21,131 bases of DNA from assembly GCA_038247995.1 (NCBI GenBank), contig JBBRUG010000061.1, forward strand, positions 1 through 21,131, in the 5' to 3' direction. Source of the stretch: JBBRUG01 sp038247995 (GTDB lineage Bacteria; Chloroflexota; Chloroflexia; Chloroflexales; Chloroflexaceae). A model generated the notes under the pieces. The model did no database searches and had not been told where the DNA came from. It was given only the letters and a program-made list of their open reading frames with translations. Position 1 is the first letter of the stretch. The number at the start of each line of letters is the position of its first letter. Made by a program: the position numbers and the translations under genes. Shown here one piece after another: positions 12,997 to 20,834 of the stretch.

Positions 12997-14592
12997 ATGA
13001 TTGAGCCGAGCGACCATCGTTTACGCCAGCGTGAATATCTGCTGGAGATTAGTCGCGCCCTAACGGCCCAGCTCGATGTCACCAGTGTGTTGAACCTGGT
13101 GATTAAATATGCCGTTGAGATGCTGGTCGGTACGTCGGGTTTGATTGCGATCTACGATGATGAGGGCGGCGATGAGTTGCGCATCCGCGCCTCGGCGCAG
13201 CTCGAACGAGAGCTCTGGCCTGCCTTCGCCCCCCTCTTGCACTTGTCCCTACCCGATCTGCCCCGCCGCGGGGTGCATGTGCTGCGTGAAGTCGCCGCCG
13301 ATACAGGCCTCAGTTTGCGCCAGATGATCGCCCTGCCGCTCACTATGCGTGGAACGCCGGTTGGCGTCATCTATGTGTTTCGGGCCGCCGTTAATGTGGC
13401 TTTCTCCACCGACGACCGCCAACTGCTGCAGGATTTCGCCGATCAGGCCGCAATCGCGGTGTTTAATGCGCGGCTCTACCAGGGTGTGTTACGGGAGAAA
13501 CAACACCTCGATGCGTTGATCGAGCAGTCGGCCGACGGAGTGATGATTATTGATAGCCGTTGGCGGATCACCACCTTCAACCACACGATGGAACAACTCA
13601 CCGGTTGGGCGCGTGAGGAGGCGATCGGGCGTCCGTGCGCGGAGGTGCTTGGTATTCATACCAGCCAGGGCGTTAATATTTGCCTCACCGATTGCCCGCT
13701 GCAGCGCCTGCCGCACCTGACGAACCCAGTTGTGGAAGGACGGGTTACCGATCGTGCGGGGCGTGAACTGTGGGTGCAGAGCCGCTATGCCGCCCAACGC
13801 GGCCCCGGCGGGATATTTCTCGGCGCGATTGCCAATGTGCGTGATATTACTGCTCAGAAGCGCGAAGAAGAGCGCCAGAGCACTTTTATTTCGGTGGTTT
13901 CGCACGAACTGCGCACGCCGGTGAGCATCATTAAAGGCTATGCTGAAACGCTCTTGCGCGACGATGTGACCTTTACGCCAGAACAATATCAGGAAGGCTT
14001 GCAGGTGGTCGCCGAGGAGGCGGATCGGCTGGGACGGCAGATCCAGGATCTGCTTGATGTGTCGCGCCTGACTGCCGAGGGTGTGCGCCTCGATGTGAGC
14101 GATTGGCCGCTTGGGCAGCTCGTCGCCGATGTGGTGCGCGGATTTGCCGCCCAGACTGAGGGCCGTTTCGAGTTCGAGTTGCGCATCCCCGACGATATGC
14201 CGCCTATTCATGCCGACTATGAGCGCATCCGCCAGGTGCTGACCAATCTCGTTTCAAATGCGGTGAAGTATAGCCCTGATGGTGGGGTGATCCGCATTGG
14301 CGGGTGGCCTGAGAGTGATGTAGCAATGGTTTACGTATCCGATCAGGGGATCGGCATTCCGCCCGAAGAACAGGAACAGATTTTTCAACGTTTCTATCGG
14401 GTCGATAATCGGCTCCGTCGCGAAGCTCAGGGCAGTGGGCTTGGGCTGTATCTAGCGCGGGCCATTGTCGAAGCGCACGGCGGGCGGATCTGGGTCGAAA
14501 GCCAGCTCAGTCGTGGCTCGCGCTTTATGTTCACATTGCCGCTTGGGCGGCGGCGGCTTGCAGGAGATACAGTCGGACAATTCGCAGTTTGA
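12997..14592 (+). CDS. Soluble GAF-PAS sensor histidine kinase
   Basis: 531 residues, no membrane segment, so it senses inside the cell. Domains: GAF (~15-165), PAS (~168-288), HisKA with phospho-acceptor H303 in VVSHELRTPVSIIKGYAETL, then HATPase_c with N-box NLVSNAVKYSPDGG (417-430), G1 DQGIGIPPEE (449-458), F-box FQRFYRVD, and G2 GSGLGLYLARAI (479-490). This is the PhoR/VicK-type core. The PAS domain carries C214, C229 and C233 in C-x14-C-x3-CP, suggesting metal or redox sensing (inference). ATG at 12997 with GGAGG at 12987-12991. No response regulator is adjacent. It is divergent from the mgl cluster, which may be a partner or chance. The last codons lie in a degenerate repeat tract. Confidence 0.93.
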   Translation: MIEPSDHRLRQREYLLEISRALTAQLDVTSVLNLVIKYAVEMLVGTSGLIAIYDDEGGDELRIRASAQLERELWPAFAPLLHLSLPDLPRRGVHVLREVAADTGLSLRQMIALPLTMRGTPVGVIYVFRAAVNVAFSTDDRQLLQDFADQAAIAVFNARLYQGVLREKQHLDALIEQSADGVMIIDSRWRITTFNHTMEQLTGWAREEAIGRPCAEVLGIHTSQGVNICLTDCPLQRLPHLTNPVVEGRVTDRAGRELWVQSRYAAQRGPGGIFLGAIANVRDITAQKREEERQSTFISVVSHELRTPVSIIKGYAETLLRDDVTFTPEQYQEGLQVVAEEADRLGRQIQDLLDVSRLTAEGVRLDVSDWPLGQLVADVVRGFAAQTEGRFEFELRIPDDMPPIHADYERIRQVLTNLVSNAVKYSPDGGVIRIGGWPESDVAMVYVSDQGIGIPPEEQEQIFQRFYRVDNRLRREAQGSGLGLYLARAIVEAHGGRIWVESQLSRGSRFMFTLPLGRRRLAGDTVGQFAV

Positions 14593-14607
14593 CAGTCGCG
14601 CAGTCTG

Positions 14608-14628
14608 ACAGTTCACAGTTCACAGTTC
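14608..14628 (-). repeat. Three tandem 7-bp units (GAACTGT on minus strand)
   Basis: ACAGTTC occurs three times in a row on the plus strand. Degenerate CAGTTTG/ACAGTCG-like units extend back to about 14569, over the kinase stop codon (14590-14592). On the minus strand the unit is GAACTGT, the same GAACnnn heptamer form as the array at 20835-21131. Confidence 0.7.
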
Positions 14629-14673
14629 GTCGGTTAATGTGGGTCAATCCATATTTAGTACTTAGCACTGCAT

Positions 14674-15870
14674 ATGTTCCACAAACGCGTCATCGGCGCC
14701 CTGGCATTTCTGTTATTCCTTGCCGTTGCTTTGGGGCAGGGGTTGCTCGCGTTGCTCTGTCTGGCGCTGATTCTGGTGGCGGGCATGGCCGGTCTGTGGA
14801 GTCGCTGGTCGTTACTGCGCGTCAGTTACACCCGTACGCTCAGCCAGACGAGGGCTTTTCCCGACGATGACGTTGAACTGACGATCCGGATCACCAATCG
14901 GAAAGTGCTGCCGTTGGCGAGTTTGCAGGTGCTTGACCATTTTCCGGCGGGTTTACAGTTGCTCAATGCACCGGTCTTTGCGCGCAGTGCTACCAGCGCG
15001 CAATTGCTCAACCGGCGCACCAGCCTGCGTTGGTATGAAAGTGTGGTCTGGCGTTATACACTGCGCTGCCCAACCCGCGGCGCCTATAAGATTGGGCCGG
15101 TGGAGTTGACGAGCGGTGACCCGTTCGGGATTTACACCAGCGATGCGCTGCTGCCGACATATGATCGTTTGCTTGTCTACCCGCGCCTGTTGGCATTGCG
15201 TGAGCTTGGTTTACCGGCGCACAATCCGCTGGGCGATGTACGCGCCGGCTTGCTGCTACGCGATCCGCTGCGGGTAGTAGGCGTGCGTGACTACGCGCCC
15301 GGTGATCCGCTGAAAGATGTGCATTGGGGGGCCACCGCCCGCACCGGCAGCTTGCAAACCCGAATCTATGAACCAACGACCTCGCACGTGCTGGCGATCT
15401 TTCTCGACCTCGATACGTTCGAGTACTATTACGAAGGGATCGATCCGGTGCAGGTCGAACGCATGATTAGCGCCACAGCAACGCTGATGCAGTCCGGTCT
15501 TGAAGCCGGCTACGCGGTGGGCCTCTATGCCAATGGCGCCCCGGCTGAAGATGAACATCTGGCGCGGCTGCCACCGGGCCGGAGTCCCTCCCAACGCGGG
15601 CAGATCCTGGCGACCCTGGCGCGGCTGACTGCCTATTCGGTGACGCCGATCAGCCGTCTGTTGCAACTCACCGCCCATGACCTGGCGCCGGGCAGTACGG
15701 TGCTGCTGATCAGTTGTGTGAACAGCGAAAGTCGGCGGGCGGCGCTGCTGCGGCTGCGTGAGTTGGGCTATCGGGTGGCGTGGCTCGCCATGGGCGACGA
15801 GATACCGCAAGTGCCGGGTGTGCGCGTGCATCATGCACCGCCATTGGAACAAGCGGAACGGGCGGCGTAG
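14674..15870 (+). CDS. DUF58 domain membrane protein
   Basis: 398 residues. Two hydrophobic segments at ~6-22 and ~24-42 form a short membrane hairpin. A beta-rich region follows (DVELTIRITNRKVLPLASLQ), then the DUF58 signature VVGVRDYAPGDPLKDVHWGATA (201-221), then a VWA-like alpha/beta segment beginning HVLAIFLDLD. DUF58 proteins usually sit next to a MoxR ATPase and a transglutaminase and are linked to envelope or metal-related functions, still poorly defined. Here neither partner is adjacent. The ATG at 14674 has no good Shine-Dalgarno. It starts 81 bp after the kinase and may be cotranscribed. Confidence 0.87.
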   Translation: MFHKRVIGALAFLLFLAVALGQGLLALLCLALILVAGMAGLWSRWSLLRVSYTRTLSQTRAFPDDDVELTIRITNRKVLPLASLQVLDHFPAGLQLLNAPVFARSATSAQLLNRRTSLRWYESVVWRYTLRCPTRGAYKIGPVELTSGDPFGIYTSDALLPTYDRLLVYPRLLALRELGLPAHNPLGDVRAGLLLRDPLRVVGVRDYAPGDPLKDVHWGATARTGSLQTRIYEPTTSHVLAIFLDLDTFEYYYEGIDPVQVERMISATATLMQSGLEAGYAVGLYANGAPAEDEHLARLPPGRSPSQRGQILATLARLTAYSVTPISRLLQLTAHDLAPGSTVLLISCVNSESRRAALLRLRELGYRVAWLAMGDEIPQVPGVRVHHAPPLEQAERAA

Positions 15871-15905
15871 GGGATGATCATCCGCAGATTGCGCAGATGA
15901 CGCAA

Positions 15906-15935
15906 ATGGCATGGTGCAAGATGGCATGGTGCAAG
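15906..15935 (+). repeat. Two 15-bp tandem repeats after the DUF58 gene
   Basis: ATGGCATGGTGCAAG occurs twice without gap, with a partial third copy. Immediately upstream are 9-bp units CGCAGATTG, CGCAGATGA, CGCAAATGG (15882-15909). The stretch 15871-15998 otherwise holds nothing coding. Confidence 0.75.
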
Positions 15936-15998
15936 ATGGTTGCACATCCCCATACCTCTGGGGGGTAATGTAGATTACAGAAATGGCCGCAAGCTATA

Positions 15999-16007
15999 TG
16001 GTATACT
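15999..16007 (+). promoter_or_regulatory. Extended -10 promoter of trxB
   Basis: TGGTATACT gives TG-n-TATACT (16002-16007). No good -35 at 16-18 bp. The leader to trxB would be ~93 nt. The kinase promoter shares the ATGGTAyA form. Confidence 0.5.
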
Positions 16008-16106
16008 TGCCTCGGAATGCCGTGTAACGCCGGGCAGTTGATCATGACTGTTCAGGTGTGATGCGTTGCTACGAAGCGCCACAACTAGAGATGTAAGGAG
16101 TTTATT

Positions 16107-17084
16107 ATGCACAGCAAGGTCGTCATCATCGGTTCGGGGCCGGCGGGTCTAACCGCCGCTCTTTATGCAGCCCGCGCTAATCTCGAACCCCTGGTGGTGC
16201 GCGGCCTCCAGCCCGGTGGCTTGATTGCCACGACGAGCGAAGTTGAGAATTATCCCGGTTTCGTCGAGGGCATTGGCGGTTTTGAGCTTGCCGACAATAT
16301 GGAGAAGCAGGCGGCTCGTTTCGGCGCACAGTTCAAGGATGCGCTGATCGAGCGGGTGGACGCCCGCCGGCGCGCCGTTGTGCTCACCACCGACGGCGGC
16401 GAGACGATTACCGCCGAGACGCTGATCATCTCCACCGGCGCGTCGCCACGCAAGCTTGGCGTGCCCGGCGAAGAGAAACTGGCCAATCGTGGTGTGAGCT
16501 ACTGCGCCACCTGTGACGGTTTCTTCTTCCGGGGCAAGAAGGTGGTCGTGGTGGGCGGCGGCAATAGTGCGCTGGACGAAGGTTTGTTCCTCACCCGCTA
16601 TGTGGATGAGTTGACGATCGTCCATCGCCGCGATAGCCTGCGCGCCGACCCGGTGCTTCAGGAGCGCGCTTTCAGTAATCCCAAGGTGCGTTTCATCTGG
16701 GATTCAGCGGTTGAAGAAATCCTTGGTGATCAGAAGGTCAGCGCCGTACGGGTGAAGAACCTTAAAACAGGCGAAGAAACGACATTCGATGCCGACGGGG
16801 TCTTCCCATACATCGGTCATATTCCGAACTCGTGGGTTTTCAAGGGTGTGATCGATCTGGACGAGAATGGTTACATCCTGAGCGATGGTCGTTCGCGCAC
16901 AAATGTGCCGGGAATATTCGTGGCCGGCGATGTCGAGGATCACGTTTATCGCCAGGCGATCACGGCTGCCGGCGACGGCTGCCGCGCGGCGATGGAGGCG
17001 ACTTGGTTCCTGGCCGAGCAGGAGCACGCCGACAGCAAGAAGTCGGCTGAAGAGGCGATTTCGCCGGCGCTTGGACAATGGTGA
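16107..17084 (+). CDS. trxB: Thioredoxin reductase (NADPH)
   Basis: It reduces thioredoxin with NADPH through FAD and a redox disulphide, in the cytoplasm. 325 residues, normal for the low-molecular-weight type. FAD site GSGPAG (9-14); redox motif CATC (C133, C136) in SYCATCDGFFFRG; NADPH site VVVVGGGNSALDEG with the 2'-phosphate-binding HRRDSLRA; second FAD motif GIFVAGDV. The NADPH loop has GGGNSA where GGGDSA is common, a small change. The C-terminus has a ~20-residue extension past the FAD domain, rich in Lys/Glu/Ala. ATG at 16107 follows TAAGGAG. No thioredoxin gene is adjacent. Some ferredoxin-dependent or inert TrxB homologues exist, but the HRRD motif argues for NADPH. Confidence 0.95.
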   Translation: MHSKVVIIGSGPAGLTAALYAARANLEPLVVRGLQPGGLIATTSEVENYPGFVEGIGGFELADNMEKQAARFGAQFKDALIERVDARRRAVVLTTDGGETITAETLIISTGASPRKLGVPGEEKLANRGVSYCATCDGFFFRGKKVVVVGGGNSALDEGLFLTRYVDELTIVHRRDSLRADPVLQERAFSNPKVRFIWDSAVEEILGDQKVSAVRVKNLKTGEETTFDADGVFPYIGHIPNSWVFKGVIDLDENGYILSDGRSRTNVPGIFVAGDVEDHVYRQAITAAGDGCRAAMEATWFLAEQEHADSKKSAEEAISPALGQW

Positions 17085-17109
17085 TCGCTGCTTAGTTGAT
17101 GAACACGGG

Positions 17110-17129
17110 GGGGCCGCTGAAGCGGCTCC
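17110..17129 (+). terminator. Hairpin after trxB
   Basis: GGGGCCGC (17110-17117) pairs with GCGGCTCC (17122-17129), one G-U pair, loop TGAA. No T-run, so terminator strength is doubtful. Confidence 0.45.
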
Positions 17130-17230
17130 AAGCAAGGCGCAGGTGCGATGAACATCAGCCTAGCGGGCGCGGCCTGGCGGTAATGCGCCTGAGGGGTTGC
17201 CGGATCTTTACTGCGTTATGTTGATCCGGG

Positions 17231-17239
17231 TGCTACACT
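17231..17239 (+). promoter_or_regulatory. Extended -10 promoter of the small protein gene
   Basis: TGCTACACT gives TG-n-TACACT (17234-17239), 62 bp before the ATG. No clear -35. Confidence 0.4.
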
Positions 17240-17300
17240 GATGTACTCCTACCTGTTTCCTGCCGCCTGCCATTTGCTTCCTGAGCGAAGGAGGTGCCCT

Positions 17301-17540
17301 ATGACAACAACGAGGTCTGAGGATGATGCCCGCAGCGGGTATTCCCACCTTGAGCGTGGGTTCATCGATGAGTTTTTGCGCGGGATGGGGTTTACATTCG
17401 AGGAGTTACAACAACTCAAGAGCGAGCAGAGTCAGGCGTTGCTGCGCGCTGCGTGTCTGTACGCTTCGGGCCGTCTCGCCGAAGTTGAGGCGCGTTCGCA
17501 TCTCGTAGACGAGTTGCACGGCGGACATCCGGCGCTGTGA
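17301..17540 (+). CDS. Unrecognised small acidic protein (79 residues)
   Basis: I do not recognise this family. The ATG at 17301 is preceded by AAGGAGGT, the best Shine-Dalgarno in the region; an upstream in-frame ATG at 17241 has none. The protein is soluble and mostly helical by appearance: FIDEFLRGMGFTFEELQQLK, then SQALLRAACLYASGRLAEVEARSHLVDELH. There are no membrane segments or metal motifs. Charge is acidic overall. It lies alone between trxB and the convergent nuoN, with its own putative promoter and a terminator. The strong site and clean boundaries make it a real gene rather than noise. Confidence 0.72.
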   Translation: MTTTRSEDDARSGYSHLERGFIDEFLRGMGFTFEELQQLKSEQSQALLRAACLYASGRLAEVEARSHLVDELHGGHPAL

Positions 17541-17562
17541 CCGTTTGGTGGTTCGCAGTCTG

Positions 17563-17593
17563 GGGCGGGTTGCGACCCGCCCTTACTTATTTA
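17563..17593. terminator. Terminator between the small gene and nuoN
   Basis: GGGCGGGT (17563-17570) and ACCCGCCC (17575-17582) form a perfect 8-bp stem with a TGCG tetraloop. On the plus strand the tail is TTACTTATTTAT. It also lies 9 nt after the nuoN stop on the minus strand. Confidence 0.7.
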
Positions 17594-19219
17594 TAGCCCA
17601 GCTACGCTTTGCACACGGCTGAGGATGCTGAGCACGAGGTTGGGGAAGATGCCGAGGATGACCAGGCCGGCTACGGCGATGCCGACGGCAGCGGTGATCG
17701 CCGGCGGCGCCTGGATCGGTGTCTCGTCAGTTGGTGCCTCGATGAACATGGCCCGCAGTAGACGCAGGTAGTAGTAGAGGCTGACGATAGTGGAGATTAC
17801 GGCGACCACAACCAGCCAACCCGCGCCGGCCTGCCAGCCGACCATAAACACATAAAACTTGGCGAAGAAGCCGGCTAGCGGCGGCACGCCGGCTAGCGAG
17901 AGCACGCACAAGGTGAGCAGTAATGCCAGCCCCAAATTACGCCGCGCCAGACCGTTCAGGTCGCTAATCTCGTCGCCGCCAACGGCCATGAGTACCGCCG
18001 TGAGCGCCCCAAACGCCCCCAGATTCGTGAGCGTATAGACCACCAGATAATAGAGCAGTGCGGTTACGCCCTGGTCGCGGTCGAAGGGCTGTGCTGCGGC
18101 AAGCGCCACCAATCCCAGCAACACAAAGCCGGCCTGGGCGACACTCGACCAGGCGAGCAGGCGCTTGGCGTTGGTCTGCGGCAGTGCGGCCAGGTTGCCG
18201 ATGATCAGCGTGAGGAGCGCCAACAGAGCCAGCAGGCTCGTCCAGCCGCCCAATTCAGCGCCAAACGTGGCTGAACCGGTGAGTGAGGGAAATGCCGTGA
18301 TCAGCAGGCGTAGCAGCAGGATAAAGCCGGCTGCCTTCGAAGCCGTGGAGATGAAGGCGGTGATCGGCGTCGGCGCGCCCTGATAGACATCGGGCGCCCA
18401 GGCGTGGAAAGGCACCACGGCGATCTTATAGCCAATACCCGCGATCATAAAGATCACACCGAGAGTCAGCAGCGCCGATGGTTCGCGCCCCTGGGCCAGT
18501 TCGCCGATGCGTGAAAGCTGGGTGACATTATTTGCCACGCCGGTTCCGCCGAGCGCCGATGCGGCATAACCGTAGACCAGGCTCATGCCGTAGAGCAAAA
18601 TGCCCGACGAGATCGCGCCGAAGAGAAAATACTTCAGTCCAGCTTCGGATGAGCGCGGATCGTTGCGGAAGTAACCAGCCAGCACATAGAGTGGGATGCT
18701 CGTCAGTTCCACAGCCAGGAAGATCAGGATCAACTCGTTTGCGCCGGCCATCAGGCACATGCCGAGCGTTGCGAAGAGGATCAATGCATAGAACTCGCCG
18801 GGGTTGGCGTTAGGACGATAATCTAGGCAGATCAGGCTGGTAACGAAGGCTGCGGCAATGAAGAGCAAGCGGGCGATCATGGTCAGATCGTCGGTGGCAA
18901 AACTACCCAGGATCGGCGTGCCGCCGGGGCCGCCCGACTGCAAGTTGCGTAAGATGTTGAGCAAAAAGTCGAGGACAACATTACCCACAGGCGCTTCAGA
19001 GGCAATGGTAAAGGGAATATAGCGGCTCTGAAGCAGGGCAATCACAAAAACCAACCCAAGCCCAATGCTGGTGAGTGAGGCAGCGGCGCGCACGCGCTCT
19101 AACTGCGCTTCGGCAGTACTCGCCCAGCGCTCAAAGATATCGGAGCCGAGCACCAGGAGCGCCAGCACCAGCAGCAAGATTTCCGGCAGCAACCGGGGGA
19201 TGTCGGTAATTTGGAACAC
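17591..19219 (-). CDS. nuoN: NADH-quinone oxidoreductase subunit N
   Basis: Antiporter-like membrane subunit of complex I that takes part in proton pumping. 542 residues with ~14 membrane helices. Conserved regions include FLAVELTSIPLYVLAGYFRN with the key Glu of helix 5, KYFLFGAISSGILLYGMSL, and VVPFHAWAPDVYQGAPTPI with TASKAAGF carrying the discontinuous-helix Lys. Start is GTG at 19219 with GGAG six bases upstream on its strand. It follows nuoM by 53 bp, the usual M-N order, and is the last gene of the operon. Confidence 0.95.
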   Translation of the reverse strand: MFQITDIPRLLPEILLLVLALLVLGSDIFERWASTAEAQLERVRAAASLTSIGLGLVFVIALLQSRYIPFTIASEAPVGNVVLDFLLNILRNLQSGGPGGTPILGSFATDDLTMIARLLFIAAAFVTSLICLDYRPNANPGEFYALILFATLGMCLMAGANELILIFLAVELTSIPLYVLAGYFRNDPRSSEAGLKYFLFGAISSGILLYGMSLVYGYAASALGGTGVANNVTQLSRIGELAQGREPSALLTLGVIFMIAGIGYKIAVVPFHAWAPDVYQGAPTPITAFISTASKAAGFILLLRLLITAFPSLTGSATFGAELGGWTSLLALLALLTLIIGNLAALPQTNAKRLLAWSSVAQAGFVLLGLVALAAAQPFDRDQGVTALLYYLVVYTLTNLGAFGALTAVLMAVGGDEISDLNGLARRNLGLALLLTLCVLSLAGVPPLAGFFAKFYVFMVGWQAGAGWLVVVAVISTIVSLYYYLRLLRAMFIEAPTDETPIQAPPAITAAVGIAVAGLVILGIFPNLVLSILSRVQSVAGL

Positions 19220-19272
19220 GGGTCACTCCGTGACAAGTACAAAGGCAAAAAAGAGTAGTTTGCGGTTTGCGT

Positions 19273-20784
19273 TCAGCGTCCTGCGACCACAATATCGGCT
19301 AGTTGGCGGGCGACCGGCGCTACGCCGCTGTCGATCAGTTCGGTCAGGATGCCGGGATAGATGCCGACACCGATCAGGATCGCGGCGAGGATCGTGGCGC
19401 CGGTGTATTCTTGCCAGGTGAGTTTGGGCAGGTTCAGTAGCACCGGGTTGGTTGTTTCGGCGAAGAAGATCGCATAAGCGGCGCGCAAAATATACGCCCC
19501 GGTGATCGGGATCGAGAGTGCGGCGATTACGGCAATGAGCGGGTAACGCTCCCAGACGCCGAGGAAGATGCTGAATTCGGCCCAGAAGCCGGCAAAACCG
19601 GGCATACCCATACTCGAAAGCCCGCCGAGAATAAACATCCAGGCCGCGAAGGGCATCACGCGGGCGAGGCCGCCCAGTTCAGGCAGTTGGCGGGTGTGGG
19701 CGCGCTCGTAAATCATGCGCCCGACGACGGCGAAGAAGAGTGCGGTCATTACGCCGTGGGCGAACATTTGCAGTACAGCGCCCATCAAGCCGAGTTGGGT
19801 GCCGGCGGCGAGGCCCATCAGCACCAGGCCCATGTGGCTCACCGACGAGTAGCCGATCATATACTTCGCGTCGCGCTGGGCCAACGCAATTGTGGCGCCA
19901 TACACGACATTCAGCAGGGTCAGCACGGCTACCAACGGCAGCCAGGCCTGGGCGCCACTGGGCAAAATCCACATTGCGGCGCGCAAGCAGCCATATGCGC
20001 CGAGCTTCATCAGTACACCGGCATGGAGCATACTCACGGCAGTGGGTGCGGCGACGTGGCCGGTCGGGCTCCAGGTGTGGAAGGGAAACATGCCCGCCAG
20101 CACGGCAAAGCCAAGGAAGAGCGGCGGGAAGATCAGCCGTTGCAGTTCAGCGCTGAGCGTGACATTATTCGCCAGCACAACCAAATCGAAGGTGCGCAAC
20201 CCGCTGCCGAAGTAGATGCCGAGCATGCCGATAATCATCAGCGCACTGCCGGCCATCAGGTACAGCGTCAGCTTCATTGCCCCATACTCTTTGCGCGTGC
20301 TGCCCCAGACGCCGATCAGCAGGTACATCGGCAGCACGGCCAGTTCGTAGAAGACGAAGAAGAGGAAGAGATCAAGCGAGACGAAAACACCATAGACACC
20401 GCCGGTGAGCACGAGCAGCAGTACCCAATACTCTTTGACGCGCTTCTCGATGTTGAAGCTCATCAGCGCGCCGGTGAAGATCACGATGCCGTTGAGCAGC
20501 ACCATCGGCAGGCTGATCCCGTCGATGCCGAGGAAGTAGCTGATCCCCAGTTGCGGCAACCAGTTCAGGCGCTCGACAAACTGAAACCCGCTTCGCGTCG
20601 GATCGTAGGCGAAAAAGAGCAGCAAGGCGAGCAGGAGCGAGAGGCCCGCAAAGGCGGTGCCGATCCAGCGCATGGCCTGATGCTGATTAGCCGGCAGGAC
20701 GGCGATGATCAGCGCGGGCACGATCATGCTTAGCCAGACCAGGCTCAGCCAGGGAATATCAGGTGTGAGGGTGAAAAGGCCCAT
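19273..20784 (-). CDS. nuoM: NADH-quinone oxidoreductase subunit M
   Basis: Proton-pumping antiporter-like subunit of complex I. 503 residues with ~14 helices. Motifs: FFVFYELAVLPMYLLIGVWG (helix 5 Glu), YSSVSHMGLVLMGL, and HTWSPTGHVAAPTAVSMLHA followed by GVLMKLGAYG (helix 7-8 with pumping Lys). The PTGH form replaces the more usual PDAH. The C-terminal helix GVGIYPGILTELIDSGV is typical. ATG at 20784 with AGGA upstream on its strand. Upstream on that strand is the heptamer repeat array, beyond which nuoL is expected (inference, outside the window). Confidence 0.95.
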   Translation of the reverse strand: MGLFTLTPDIPWLSLVWLSMIVPALIIAVLPANQHQAMRWIGTAFAGLSLLLALLLFFAYDPTRSGFQFVERLNWLPQLGISYFLGIDGISLPMVLLNGIVIFTGALMSFNIEKRVKEYWVLLLVLTGGVYGVFVSLDLFLFFVFYELAVLPMYLLIGVWGSTRKEYGAMKLTLYLMAGSALMIIGMLGIYFGSGLRTFDLVVLANNVTLSAELQRLIFPPLFLGFAVLAGMFPFHTWSPTGHVAAPTAVSMLHAGVLMKLGAYGCLRAAMWILPSGAQAWLPLVAVLTLLNVVYGATIALAQRDAKYMIGYSSVSHMGLVLMGLAAGTQLGLMGAVLQMFAHGVMTALFFAVVGRMIYERAHTRQLPELGGLARVMPFAAWMFILGGLSSMGMPGFAGFWAEFSIFLGVWERYPLIAVIAALSIPITGAYILRAAYAIFFAETTNPVLLNLPKLTWQEYTGATILAAILIGVGIYPGILTELIDSGVAPVARQLADIVVAGR

Positions 20785-20834
20785 GAGAGTTATCCTGTCG
20801 CGGGATCACTGAAAGACTGAATTGCTGAGCCGGA
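20785..20834. other. Short unique spacer between nuoM start and repeat array
   Basis: Carries the nuoM ribosome-binding site and otherwise nothing recognisable. With the array it makes ~347 bp without a gene. Confidence 0.5.

Noticed and set aside
14589..14870. 93-residue open frame overlapping the kinase stop and DUF58 start
   Set aside because: Overlaps DUF58 in another frame, no ribosome site, no similarity.
19687..20733. 348-residue plus-strand open frame opposite nuoM
   Set aside because: Antisense shadow; composition rich in His/Gln/Glu with no domain, while nuoM is clearly real.
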